The position numbers were made by a program, and so were the translations under genes. This document shows positions 24,835 through 34,092 of a DNA stretch of 64,000 nt, one piece after another. The notes under the pieces were generated by a model. It was not told where the DNA came from, did no database searches, and saw nothing but the letters and a program-made list of their open reading frames with translations. Numbering within the stretch: position 1 is the stretch's first letter; every line of letters begins with the position of its first letter. The DNA is from Bradyrhizobium sp. 164 (lineage in GTDB: Bacteria; Pseudomonadota; Alphaproteobacteria; Rhizobiales; Xanthobacteraceae): assembly GCF_023073715.1 (NCBI RefSeq), contig NZ_JADPKA010000104.1:1-64000 (forward strand), read 5' to 3'.

Positions 24835-26499
24835 TCATCCTCCGTACGGGCGGTTCGCCGGATCGTGCGCGTGGACGGTGAAAGTTGTCGTTCTCTTTGT
24901 TGTCTGGCCCGCATTGTTTGCGCAGGAGATTGTCAGGTTGCTGACCCCCGTCGCCGTTGGAGCGCCATTGATCAGTCCGGTGGAACGGTCAAAGGCGAGC
25001 CCTTGCGGCAGTCCTTTGACGGACAAGGTCTTGGGCATCATGGCTCCGACATCGCACTCCGCATAGATATCGTGGCGGTAGCTGTCGCCTGCGGCGGCTG
25101 AAAGGGGGCGCGTCGTCACACGCGGGCCGCGATTGATCGAGAATCGCAGGGGCTCCATCGTTGAACCGTCAGGTTTGTAGCCATAAACGACGACATGAGA
25201 CCGCCCGGCATTGCCTTCGGCCGTGAAGTCCGCCTTGATCGTGCGCGACGCCGGATCGTAGGAAATTCCTTCTGGGAATTGCGTAAACGTCGTCTGCTCC
25301 GTCATACCCGGTTCGGAGCTGTCATAGGGTACGACCTGGACGAATTCGGTAACGCTCGCATCGCCCCAAAGGGCCTTGGCGCTCGGCAGCACAATCTTGC
25401 CGTTGCCGTCGTAATCGACATTGAGATCTGCGACCGAAACCAGCGGCTTCCAATGCTTGACGCCTGTCGTCCGCCAGCCGCGGATCCAGTCGACATCGAG
25501 ATAGGCGCCGGTCGCCGAGCTGGCCCACGCTGCGGCGTCATACGCCTCGCCCGCGAACGTGTTGTTGAATACGTGTGACGTCAACAGCACAAATGAGGGC
25601 ATATTCTTGGTATTGGAATCCACGGCAAACTGGGATCGAAGGGCGCCATCGACGTAGAGTTGGGTGTTTGCGCCGTTTCGAAAGACAAAGCTGAAGACGT
25701 GGAACGCGCCGTCCATATAGTCGAAGGGTCCGGCGCTGTTGTCGGTCGAGATCGCCCCCGAGGTATGGACGATATTACTGAAGTGCATCCCTTGGGAGTT
25801 GCACTCCAGATCCCACTCGTTGCCGGTTGGATTGAGCACGGGTGCGACCGAATAGGTCCAGAACGCGGGGTGAAAGCCGGCCGGATTTGTAAGCCTGGGG
25901 CTGAACCGGCCACGTATCTCGACGATGACGGCGTTGGCGGTCGGGTAGTATGCAAACGCCCCGGCAGTATGGATCATCGCAGAGAGGTGCGGCCGCACGC
26001 CTCCATTGATGGACCGGTCGGTCGGCGTAAGGAATTCCTCCTCGCGCGCTGTTGCCTTGCGCGCTCCGAGGCGCAGCACCGAGCCGGAGATCAACATGTT
26101 GTCGAAGCCAACCGCGACGCCGCGGTTGCGGTCCTTGTAGCCTGTGGTCAGCGGGTCGGCATCAAAAGCTGTCCCGAGCGACGTGGTATTGCCGCGGATG
26201 CCTGGATGATAGGCGCCAGTCGGAAAGAACTTGCCGCGAGGGTTTGCCGGACCCACGATATCGAGAGTGTTGAATTCATCACCCCACGACAGGGTATAAC
26301 CCGCATACAACCCACTGCCATTCTGGCCGACGACGGCGCCGCCGACGACCTGGCTGCGTTCCTTAAACAGCGGGATGAACTGCAGGCGCTGTCGCAAACC
26401 ATCATTGATAGCGGCAAGATAAAGGACTGAGGCACTGACAACCAATGATGCGACGAACAATGCTGCAATGGTGCTGGTGAATCGATGCTTTGATGGCAT
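24835..26499 (-). CDS. GH16-like secreted protein with a putative Ig domain
   Basis: A 554-residue protein with an N-terminal signal or anchor (STIAALFVASLVVSASVLYL, residues ~9-28). A concanavalin A-like/GH16 fold follows to about residue 360 (SWGDEFNTLD, HPAFWTYS, and a catalytic-type ExDxE, EWDLE at 228-232). This non-bulged motif is like licheninase-type GH16 and differs from the EIDIFE of the gene at 16179. After a ~90-residue linker comes an Ig-like module (SVKGLPQGLAFDRSTGLING, typical of putative Ig repeats). The ATG at 26499 has GAGG 5 bp upstream. It converges with the pyruvyl transferase. Substrate is unknown, probably a polymer made here. Confidence 0.83.
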   Translation of the reverse strand: MPSKHRFTSTIAALFVASLVVSASVLYLAAINDGLRQRLQFIPLFKERSQVVGGAVVGQNGSGLYAGYTLSWGDEFNTLDIVGPANPRGKFFPTGAYHPGIRGNTTSLGTAFDADPLTTGYKDRNRGVAVGFDNMLISGSVLRLGARKATAREEEFLTPTDRSINGGVRPHLSAMIHTAGAFAYYPTANAVIVEIRGRFSPRLTNPAGFHPAFWTYSVAPVLNPTGNEWDLECNSQGMHFSNIVHTSGAISTDNSAGPFDYMDGAFHVFSFVFRNGANTQLYVDGALRSQFAVDSNTKNMPSFVLLTSHVFNNTFAGEAYDAAAWASSATGAYLDVDWIRGWRTTGVKHWKPLVSVADLNVDYDGNGKIVLPSAKALWGDASVTEFVQVVPYDSSEPGMTEQTTFTQFPEGISYDPASRTIKADFTAEGNAGRSHVVVYGYKPDGSTMEPLRFSINRGPRVTTRPLSAAAGDSYRHDIYAECDVGAMMPKTLSVKGLPQGLAFDRSTGLINGAPTATGVSNLTISCANNAGQTTKRTTTFTVHAHDPANRPYGG

Positions 26500-26791
26500 T
26501 CGCGCCTCTTTGCCTGAGACCGTCGCGACTTTCGCGAGGTACATAGTCACACGTTTGTGAGGAGCCGTTGGTTCGATCCAAGGCCTCCGAATGCGGACCG
26601 CTTTAGGTATAGCCGCTCAACGTATAGCCGCGGATTTCGCCGTGCTTTTACGAAACAAAAATATGAAATGGCCACCAGCATGGCAGCGGCCGGGCAGGTG
26701 CCGCTCCTTGTCAGCACAGACAGGTTCGCGGTAATCGTTTGGAGATCACGTGCAAAACGGTTCCCAATCAAGATGTCGGACTGATCGATCA

Positions 26792-27610
26792 ATGGGCAGC
26801 AATCTCAGAATTGTGGCGATTAGTTTGGCCGGTTCCGTGCGCCGCGAGCGCGCGCGTGCAAATCTGGAGTCGCTTGAGATTCCATGGACCTTCTTTGATG
26901 CACTGCGTGTGCCCGCCAAGGGGCTCCCGCAATATGATGAGGCGCTGGCCATCCGCTTTTGGGGCAGGGGCCTTTCACGTGCCGAGATCGGCTGCGCGGC
27001 GAGTCATATGAGCATCATGGCGCAACTCGCAGCGTCAGACACCGACAATTCATGGACACTTGTGATCGAAGACGACGTCATCCTCGATGCCGGCTTCAGC
27101 TTTCGATCGCTTCCTGACATCTGCAAGGCTGCCGAGATCGGCTATCTCCGGCTGTATGGGCGACACATGGCGCCGTGCAAGCACGTGGCCTGGCTGGATC
27201 AGCGGGAATTGGTGCGGTTTGAGCGTGCACCAATGGGAACGCAGGCTTATCTGATTTCCGGCCGTGCCGCGCGTCGATTTATCGACAGTGTGACAACGAT
27301 CCATCGGCCAATCGACTGGGAGATGGACCGCTTCTGGGCAAATGGCCTCCACAATTATGCCTTGTTTCCTTTTCCGTGTCTTGAGCTGACGCTGACATCT
27401 TCGATCGTAAAGGCGGCGGAGTCGGTTCACGGGCCTACTGCGCTCGATAGAGCGGCTCGGTTTGCGTGGAAATCAAAGGAATATGTTCTGCGCCTGACGG
27501 AAAATCTCCGTCTTCGCCAGTCCGACAGGCGGATTCGCGCCCGCCTCGCTGGCGCATCCAGTCTTTCCGGACCAATGCCGGAGACAATTCGTACGATTGA
27601 AAGCGTGTGA
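26792..27610 (+). CDS. Glycosyltransferase family 25 protein
   Basis: A 272-residue protein of the LPS-type GT25 family. Markers are IVAISLAGSVRRERA at the N-terminus (the ISL..S..R pattern), the GCAASHMSIM segment (GC..SH, near residue 68), VIEDDVILD with the acidic metal-binding triplet, and a late IDWEMDRFW. Such enzymes add galactose or a related sugar in LPS or EPS synthesis. The ATG at 26792 is chosen; a GTG at 26750 in the same frame would add 14 residues of little family character. It faces away from the GH16-like gene, with a ~290-bp gap holding both promoters. Confidence 0.85.
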   Translation: MGSNLRIVAISLAGSVRRERARANLESLEIPWTFFDALRVPAKGLPQYDEALAIRFWGRGLSRAEIGCAASHMSIMAQLAASDTDNSWTLVIEDDVILDAGFSFRSLPDICKAAEIGYLRLYGRHMAPCKHVAWLDQRELVRFERAPMGTQAYLISGRAARRFIDSVTTIHRPIDWEMDRFWANGLHNYALFPFPCLELTLTSSIVKAAESVHGPTALDRAARFAWKSKEYVLRLTENLRLRQSDRRIRARLAGASSLSGPMPETIRTIESV

Positions 27611-27667
27611 TCGACGAGGCGTGGGACGAGATCTGACGAGGCGGGTTGCCTTTGCGCCGTTGCCCAC

Positions 27668-28717
27668 TCAGGCGGGCTTGCGCCGGATGACACTTCCGAA
27701 CCTGACGAGCGGCCGCAGGAGTTCTGCCCTGTTGAAGCGGAGCATGATCAGCCGGTACGCAAGCCAGGAAGGGCTCAAGAACAGCCCTGTGAACCAGACG
27801 ATATGAGAGGCGGCTGCGCGCCAATCTGTTGTCGTGGTCAGCGCAAGCCATATCCCACGGCGCAGAAGTGAACTCGACGTGTCCGCGTCCTGCCCAACAT
27901 AGCGCAGTCCCAATTTACGCGACGCGAGGCGATAGTTGACAAAGACGATCTCGTTATCGATCGGCCTTGCCGCTTGCACGTGCATGGACTTCTTGTCGCA
28001 ATGTGCTTTCAGGATATCGAACTCTGCGACGCGGAATCCGATCTGTCTAGGAAAATCCGGAAAGCGCTGCGCCCGCCCCTTCGCGTCATTTCGGCTGATA
28101 TTTCTGCCATGGAGCCGATATTGCCCCAGGATTTCCTGCACCGTGACCACGTCTCCGTAAAGAGGCGCTATCGTATTGAGGGCGCCGTCATATCCCACGG
28201 GCGGATTGAGCGGGACGACCTGTCGAAGAAACGCTCGGGAGTACGCATTTCCTGACATGACTGGCCAGATGTACGTTCCCGATCGTGTAAATTCTGCGTG
28301 CACATCGTCTGGCGCGTAGGATTTAGGAAACGCACAAAACGAGCGCCCAAGTCGCCTGCCGGCCCCGTCGATGATGTCCAGATTGAACTGAACTTTCGAA
28401 ACACCTTCACGCCAGTGAGCAGCGACGTTTTCGACCGCCGTCGGCATCAGGATGTCATCCGCATCAAGGAACAGCAATACATCGCCTGTCGCTGCGCGAT
28501 ACCCAACTTCGAATGCTGCGATGTTGCCCTGATTTGCCTGAAATATGGCTCGAATCCTGTCACCATAGCCGGCGATGATCTGGCGGGAACCGTCGATCGA
28601 TCCGTCGTCGACGACGACGATCTCGTCCGCCGGACGGGTCTGATTCAACGCGCTGTCGATTGCCAATCCGACATACCGTTCGTAATTGTAGACTGTTATG
28701 ACGATGCTGATCTTCAA
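27668..28717 (-). CDS. Glycosyltransferase family 2
   Basis: A 349-residue GT-A transferase: ISIVITVYNYERYVGLAIDS at the N-terminus, IVVVDDGSIDGS, and the metal site LFLDADDILMPTA. No ATG or GTG start precedes the catalytic core in frame. The TTG at 28717 (giving MKISIVITVYN) is preferred over a TTG at 28741. The layout matches the GT2 at 12298-13398, including SGNAYSRAFL and GQYRLHGRNIS. It converges with the GT25 gene. The donor and acceptor are unknown. Confidence 0.86.
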   Translation of the reverse strand: MKISIVITVYNYERYVGLAIDSALNQTRPADEIVVVDDGSIDGSRQIIAGYGDRIRAIFQANQGNIAAFEVGYRAATGDVLLFLDADDILMPTAVENVAAHWREGVSKVQFNLDIIDGAGRRLGRSFCAFPKSYAPDDVHAEFTRSGTYIWPVMSGNAYSRAFLRQVVPLNPPVGYDGALNTIAPLYGDVVTVQEILGQYRLHGRNISRNDAKGRAQRFPDFPRQIGFRVAEFDILKAHCDKKSMHVQAARPIDNEIVFVNYRLASRKLGLRYVGQDADTSSSLLRRGIWLALTTTTDWRAAASHIVWFTGLFLSPSWLAYRLIMLRFNRAELLRPLVRFGSVIRRKPA

Positions 28718-28825
28718 CGCGTGTCGCTCACAATTTTGCAAGTGGCAGAAGAAGCTATCAATCCATGCCTTGATGAGCCAGAAGTAATTTCACGGTCCGC
28801 AAATCATCGTTGGTGAGGCAATCGC

Positions 28826-30022
28826 ATGAAAATCGCTCTGATCGATCCGTCACTGTTTACTTGGCCATATGATCTTAAATTAGCCAAAGGATTGACCGAT
28901 ATTGGGCATGCGGCCAGCATTGTCGGGCGCCAGATTGGGCAGAAGCCTTCCGTTGATGAGGACCTCTTTCTTGACCGGCATTTTTATCCGGGATTGCAGT
29001 CGCGCTTTTTCAAGAAACTTCCACGCAATGTGCAGCTGGGGCTGAAGGGCCTCAGTCACGCTGAATCAATGACACGGCTGATCAGGCGCTTCAGGAGGAT
29101 GCCGCCTGATGTGATCCATTTCCAATGGGCACCGCTGGCGATCGTCGACAGCCAGTTCATTCCCATGTTCAGAAGGGTCGCGCCAACGGTTCTGACGGTT
29201 CATGATTCGAATCCGTTCAATAACAATCCGAGCTCGCGGATCCAGCGGATTGGCGCGTTCAGCATTCTGCACTGCTTCGACCATCTTATCGTTCATACGA
29301 CCGTTGCACGCGATCGCCTGCTGCGCGTTGGTATCCCGGACGAGAAGATATCCGTTATCGCGCACGGATTGCTGACGGATCATATCACCCGACCGGCCGA
29401 CGAGCCCTCGGCCGGAGATGGGCGCGTTCAAATACTCCTGTTCGGCAAGATAAAGCCCTACAAGGGAGTCGACGTCATGCTTCGCGCGCTTGCGCTGCTT
29501 CCCCGAGAGGTCAGGGCGAATTGCGTGGTGAAGGTCGTGGGCTGGCCGGAAATGGCGATGGAGCCGCTGTTTGCGATGGTGAAGGATTTGCAGCTCGAAG
29601 ATAATGTCGAATTCGACCTGCGTTTCGTTCCGGAAGATGAAGTGACCTCTCTGGTCGCGCGCGCCGACATCCTGGCTTTTCCGTATCGGGATATCGACGC
29701 ATCCGGCGTGCTGATGCTGGCGATCGCGGGGGGACGTCCGATTGTCGCGTCGAACCTTGGAACGTTTTCAGAATGGCTGAGCGATCGGGCAGAGGGGACG
29801 CTCGTTCCTCCAGGTGATCCCGCCGCATTGTCCCGGACGCTCGAGCGCTTGATCAGCGACCCTGATTATCGAAACCGCAAGAGTCAAGGAATGTTGGAGC
29901 TGCGAGACTCCGTGCCGACGTGGACCTCGATTGCACGCCTGACCGAGGCCGCCTACGCGAAGGCGGGCCGGCGTGTGGGCACGCCGGCCAGTGCCCAGGT
30001 TCTGCAGCGTTCAGGAAACTGA
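28826..30022 (+). CDS. Glycosyltransferase family 4 (GT-B)
   Basis: A 398-residue GT-B transferase. The C-terminal donor domain shows LLFGKIKPYKGVDVMLRAL near residue 210, a FVPEDEVTSLVARADILAFP strand-helix pair, and the E-x7-E region in altered form (DIDASGVLMLAIAGGRPIVA). The ATG at 28826 follows GGTGAGG with 6-bp spacing. Its last 12 bases overlap the tail of the ExoA-like gene read from the other strand. It adds a sugar to the growing repeat unit on the cytoplasmic side; the sugar is unknown. Confidence 0.88.
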   Translation: MKIALIDPSLFTWPYDLKLAKGLTDIGHAASIVGRQIGQKPSVDEDLFLDRHFYPGLQSRFFKKLPRNVQLGLKGLSHAESMTRLIRRFRRMPPDVIHFQWAPLAIVDSQFIPMFRRVAPTVLTVHDSNPFNNNPSSRIQRIGAFSILHCFDHLIVHTTVARDRLLRVGIPDEKISVIAHGLLTDHITRPADEPSAGDGRVQILLFGKIKPYKGVDVMLRALALLPREVRANCVVKVVGWPEMAMEPLFAMVKDLQLEDNVEFDLRFVPEDEVTSLVARADILAFPYRDIDASGVLMLAIAGGRPIVASNLGTFSEWLSDRAEGTLVPPGDPAALSRTLERLISDPDYRNRKSQGMLELRDSVPTWTSIARLTEAAYAKAGRRVGTPASAQVLQRSGN

Positions 30023-31009
30023 AGGGGTCATCTGCCAGGTGGTCTGGCGGATCCACAGGATACCCCAGAAAAAGCCAAGTGCCCACGCGAAGTGCATCAC
30101 GACGGCGGCCGGCAGTGCAAGCAGCCCGCAAATTGAGCGATGTTTTACTGCAATCATCATTGCGGTCAGCGCCAGTATCGCCAGATAGACCGCCGGAAAT
30201 GTCAACAGCAGCGGTGCAGCCGGCGCCAGCACGATGGCGCCCAGCATCAATGCAACATGAGTGGGCACCAGGAATTGACGCAGTCGCAACGATCCTGGAT
30301 GCCGTCTCACCGTTCTCGATCGACCACGACCGTAGTTGAAGTACTGCTTCGCCAGGCTCAGAAAACTCGATCGCGGTCGATATGAAAGGCGGATGTCCGA
30401 ATCCAGAAATATCCGGCCGCCGAGTGCACGCAGCCTGCAGTCAAACTCTGCGTCTTCATTATGAGCGAAGGTCTCGTCGTAACCACCAGCCCTGCGGAAC
30501 GCGTCGATGGTCATCGCCGCATGATGCCCGTGATCGACAAAGCCGCTTTGCTTTCCGCCGCGATGTGCCGATCCGCCCGAACCGACCTTGGTGTCCGAGA
30601 CCCATGCGACGGCCTTTTGCAGGCAGCCGTCACCACGCGAGTCCATGGGGACCACGACCGAGTCGGCTTGGCGCTCGTCCAAGGTCTTGAGGAGGCGCGA
30701 AACATAGTCGGCCGGATATTCGCAATGGGCGTCACACCGCACCAGGACCTGCGCCGCAGCACCATAGACCTGTACGGCTAAATTGACCCCGGCACTCTGC
30801 AGCCGCTGGGGATTGCGCAACAGATGGAGGCCGCCAATCTCGTTGGCGAGCTGGCGGACAATGTCAGGCGTCCCATCGGTGCTGCCGCCATCTGCAACCA
30901 CTATTGTGCGATCTTCGTGGAGATTGTCCTGGGCCAGGTTACGGACAACGGTCTCGATATGGGAAGCCTCGTTCAAAACAGGTATGACGATCAGGACGTT
31001 TCTGGACAC
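30011..31009 (-). CDS. Glycosyltransferase family 2, ExoA-like
   Basis: A 332-residue GT2 enzyme with IVIPVLNEASHIETVVRNL, VVADGGSTDGT and the VRCDAHCEYPADYV metal site. HNEDAEFDCRLR follows near residue 205 (the ED/x-Q/R-x-R catalytic region). The last ~80 residues are strongly hydrophobic (two to three membrane spans, LMLGAIVLAPAAPLLLTFPA onward). This combination, a GT2 domain followed by a membrane tail, resembles ExoA, which adds the first beta-1,3-glucose after galactose in succinoglycan. The similarity suggests early extension of the repeat unit here; the exact linkage is inference. Confidence 0.88.
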   Translation of the reverse strand: MSRNVLIVIPVLNEASHIETVVRNLAQDNLHEDRTIVVADGGSTDGTPDIVRQLANEIGGLHLLRNPQRLQSAGVNLAVQVYGAAAQVLVRCDAHCEYPADYVSRLLKTLDERQADSVVVPMDSRGDGCLQKAVAWVSDTKVGSGGSAHRGGKQSGFVDHGHHAAMTIDAFRRAGGYDETFAHNEDAEFDCRLRALGGRIFLDSDIRLSYRPRSSFLSLAKQYFNYGRGRSRTVRRHPGSLRLRQFLVPTHVALMLGAIVLAPAAPLLLTFPAVYLAILALTAMMIAVKHRSICGLLALPAAVVMHFAWALGFFWGILWIRQTTWQMTPSVS

Positions 31010-31257
31010 GGTTTAGCTGCCACTTGCCATTGTTTGCTTAATCCATTGGCAGGCGCGAGAATGTTCCTTGATGCACGCCAAAGGAGGCGTGGACGGTCCG
31101 CTAAAAGAATGGCCAACTCGTGACTGCTTCTTTGATGCATCGTCAGAAAGTGGGCTTACCGATGGTGCCTTAAAATGGGCGATCTATTCTGCGTGAATCG
31201 TGAATAGTGCGTGCCCGATCGCTCGAAGATCGGAAGCGAACCTGACCGGAGTGATAT

Positions 31258-31644
31258 GTGAGAGTTGTTGTTGCTGCCCTCGCTTTGTTGCTGGCGTTGT
31301 GTCATCCTGCATCGGCCGATCCGATGACGTTGGATTTTTCATGGCGCGGGGCGCGCGGCTGTATCACGCTGTTCCCAAATCCGGAGATGCGTCTGCGTAA
31401 CATTCCCGCTGGTGCCACTTCGATGACGCTCACACTTGCGCAAGGTACTCGCGAAATGGGAGGCCAGGACGTTCCGGTTCCCGGAAATGGCCTTGTGCCG
31501 TCGGGGACGATACGGACATTTGGTCCTTGCAAGCCGGGTCTGTATGAATGGACCGCCCTCGTGAAGTCATCGACGGGACAGGTTCTATCGGAAGCGCATC
31601 AGGCGCGATTCTATCCCGCGGACGAGACCGCAGCGAAGCAATAA
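31258..31644 (+). CDS. Small secreted protein, perhaps PEBP-like
   Basis: A 128-residue protein with a signal peptide (VVVAALALLLALCHPASA, cleavage near ASA-DP). It starts at a GTG with GGAG 6 bp upstream. The mature part contains IPAGATSMTLTLAQGTREM and a FGPCKPGLYEWTALV segment. The second loosely resembles the GP.PP..H.Y.F region of phosphatidylethanolamine-binding-like proteins, but the family's DPD motif is missing. That likeness is weak, and I would call it unknown. It stands alone before galE with its own ~250-bp upstream gap. Confidence 0.6.
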   Translation: MRVVVAALALLLALCHPASADPMTLDFSWRGARGCITLFPNPEMRLRNIPAGATSMTLTLAQGTREMGGQDVPVPGNGLVPSGTIRTFGPCKPGLYEWTALVKSSTGQVLSEAHQARFYPADETAAKQ

Positions 31645-31936
31645 TTTCGCAACGTCAATCCTCGTGTTGCACCGTTTCGGGTCTTTGCAACTGCGCGTGG
31701 CAGCTCCACGCGTCTGCGCGCAGCCGATTGATCGTACGAATGAAGCCACAATCCATCTAGATAAGAATTGACTGGAATTTGGAATATTGGAGATCAAGAA
31801 CGAGATCGTGCTTCGGGACAAGGAGTTGAGTGTTGTTGGCGCGAAGGTTGATGAAGACGCGTAACGATGTCGCCGGTCCGACAAATCTCGGTAGTCCCCC
31901 ACCTCCGATCGATGTGGGGCGCGCGGACGCGGCGAG

Positions 31937-32935
31937 ATGAAAAAGACCGTTCTGGTCACCGGCGGTGCGGGCTACGTCGGCTCGCATTGCTGCAAGGCGT
32001 TTGCGATGGCGGGCTGGAACGTCGTGACGCTCGACAATCTTTCCCGGGGCTGGCGCGATGCGGTGCGCTGGGGACCCTTGGTCGAGTGCGATATTCGCAA
32101 TTCAGCCGGCGTGCGCGCAGTGCTGGAAACCTACAAGCCGGACCTCGTCGCGCACTTTGCGGCGCTGGCTTATGTCGGCGAATCCGTGGCCGATCCCGCC
32201 ATCTATTACGACAATAACACGAGAGGAACGCTTGCCCTCCTGGAGGCAATGCGAGCGGCCGGCTGTTTGCGCGTGCTCTTTTCCAGCACGTGTGCCAGTT
32301 ACGGAGTACCCAAGCACACCCCCATAGACGAAACACATCCGCAGGCGCCGATTAATCCCTATGGTTGGTCCAAGATGATCATCGAGCGTATGCTGGAGGA
32401 CTTTGGTCGTGCGTACGAGATGTCGTCGGTTTCGCTGCGCTATTTCAACGCGGCGGGCTGTGATCCTGACGGCGAGATCGGTGAGCGCCACGAACCGGAG
32501 ACGCATGCCATTCCGCTGGCGATCGAAGCGGTGCGCCGACCCGATCGGCCTTTCACCATTCTGGGAACGGACTTTCCGACGCCGGATGGAAGTGCGATCA
32601 GGGACTATATCCACGTCAATGACCTAGCGCAGGCGCACCTTCTCGCAGGTGACATGCTGGTGGCTCGAGGCGGTACTCATGTCTTCAATCTCGGTACGGG
32701 GGTCGGCACGAGTGTGCTCGAACTAGTAGAGGCCGTGAAGCGTGTCTCCGGAAAAGACCCGGTCGTCAGTCGCGGCCCACGCCGCGCGGGGGACCCGCCC
32801 ATGCTCGTTGCCTCCTTTGCCAAAGCCAAGCGGGAGCTCGGTTGGAGCCCGCGGCAATCCGAGATCGATTTCATTATCGAGACTGCACTGAGGTGGAGCG
32901 ATAGCAATCCGTCGGCATATTTCGCACGAAGATGA
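31937..32935 (+). CDS. galE: UDP-glucose 4-epimerase
   Basis: A 332-residue extended SDR that interconverts UDP-glucose and UDP-galactose using bound NAD. It shows VTGGAGYVGSHCCKAF at the N-terminus, the FSSTCASYG strand, YGWSK near residue 142, and a FNAAGCDPDGEIGE segment, all standard for GalE/ExoB. It supplies UDP-galactose for EPS and lipopolysaccharide. Its stop overlaps the next start (ATGA), making it the first gene of a five-gene coupled unit ending at 39855. Other bacterial genomes often carry more than one copy, so this one may be dedicated to the locus. Confidence 0.95.
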   Translation: MKKTVLVTGGAGYVGSHCCKAFAMAGWNVVTLDNLSRGWRDAVRWGPLVECDIRNSAGVRAVLETYKPDLVAHFAALAYVGESVADPAIYYDNNTRGTLALLEAMRAAGCLRVLFSSTCASYGVPKHTPIDETHPQAPINPYGWSKMIIERMLEDFGRAYEMSSVSLRYFNAAGCDPDGEIGERHEPETHAIPLAIEAVRRPDRPFTILGTDFPTPDGSAIRDYIHVNDLAQAHLLAGDMLVARGGTHVFNLGTGVGTSVLELVEAVKRVSGKDPVVSRGPRRAGDPPMLVASFAKAKRELGWSPRQSEIDFIIETALRWSDSNPSAYFARR

Positions 32936-34092
32936 TCGATACCCCATTCGCAGGAATTGGATTGGGAAGGGGCGTGACGCATCTCTCCGTGACGTCGGCG
33001 TCCGATGTTGCGGAAACGACGTTGAGCGATGGCATGACGGTGTTCTGGCGCGCCAACCAGCCGATCGGCCATGTGCTGATGCATGAAGGCCAAATTGCGG
33101 ACGCCAGGATCGATCACATCGACGACGGCTTTCTGTCAGCCGTCGACTCCAAGGTGCGAACTCCGACAGAAATGAGACTCTCGGCGAGCGTGGTGATCTG
33201 CACGCGCGACCGTCCGGACGAGCTGAGCAAATGCTTGTCGTCGCTGCCGAGGCAGACCCATCCTCCAAGAGAAATCATTGTGGTGGACAATGCATCGCGG
33301 GATCGGCGGACGCGGGATGTCGCGTTGGCCGCGGCAGCAACTTATATTCGCGAGGATCGACCCGGTCTGGATATTGCTCGCAATACCGGCGCGCTCCAGG
33401 CGACCGGAGATATTGTCGCCTATACGGACGACGATGTGCTGCTTCACCCGGGTTGGCTGGAGCAACTGACATGTGCGTTTGACTCTCCCCAGATCGGTGC
33501 GGTGACGGGACTGGTGCTTCCGGCCGAGCTCGCGACCGAGGCGCAACGGCACTTCGAGACGTATTGGGGATTTAACAAAGGCTATCGCGAACAGGATTAC
33601 GACAGCGCGGCCTTCCGATCGCATCGCGGTCGGGTCCTTCCCGCGTGGGACATCGGCGCCGGAGCAAGCATGGCATTCCGGCGCGAGGTGTTTCAGGCCG
33701 TCGGACTTTTCGATGAGCGACTGGACGTCGGTCAGGCCGGCTGCTCGGGGGACTCGGAATACTGGTATCGATTGCTCGCGGGCGGCTACACCTGTCGTTA
33801 TACTCCGGCGTCGGTCGCATTCCATTTTCACCGCAGGACGATGGACGGCCTGGCCAGCCAGATCTATCACTACATGCGTGGTCATGCGGCAGCGCTTCTG
33901 GTGCAGTATGAGCGAACGGGTATCTCGGCGAACCGGCGTCTGGCCTACTATTACAAGCCGCGTTGGTACCTCTCTCGGCTGCTCCGGAAAGTAATGGAAG
34001 GAGACAGCATTCGCGACCGCTTCCTGAAGGAGGAGGTGACCGGATATCTCGCCGGATTGCTGTTCTATCATCGCCGAAGGCTTCGCAGATGA
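32932..34092 (+). CDS. Glycosyltransferase family 2 with an N-terminal extension
   Basis: A 386-residue protein. The first ~80 residues are an added region without recognised motif. The GT-A core starts near residue 84 (SASVVICTRDRPDELSKCLS), with EIIVVDNASRD, the YTDDDVLLHPGW metal site and a GAGASMAFRREVF strand, typical of rhamnosyl- or galactofuranosyl-type GT2 enzymes. The start ATG overlaps the galE stop and its own stop overlaps the next start, both as ATGA. This argues for strict co-translation with galE and the fusion protein downstream. The donor sugar is unknown; UDP-galactose would fit the coupling. Confidence 0.88.
   Translation: MIDTPFAGIGLGRGVTHLSVTSASDVAETTLSDGMTVFWRANQPIGHVLMHEGQIADARIDHIDDGFLSAVDSKVRTPTEMRLSASVVICTRDRPDELSKCLSSLPRQTHPPREIIVVDNASRDRRTRDVALAAAATYIREDRPGLDIARNTGALQATGDIVAYTDDDVLLHPGWLEQLTCAFDSPQIGAVTGLVLPAELATEAQRHFETYWGFNKGYREQDYDSAAFRSHRGRVLPAWDIGAGASMAFRREVFQAVGLFDERLDVGQAGCSGDSEYWYRLLAGGYTCRYTPASVAFHFHRRTMDGLASQIYHYMRGHAAALLVQYERTGISANRRLAYYYKPRWYLSRLLRKVMEGDSIRDRFLKEEVTGYLAGLLFYHRRRLRR

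Noticed and set aside
1609..26757. The 9-mer CGTGCAAAA upstream of three genes (1609, 9623, 26749) as a shared control site
   Set aside because: Orientation relative to the genes differs and a 9-mer can recur by chance in 64 kb; not enough support.
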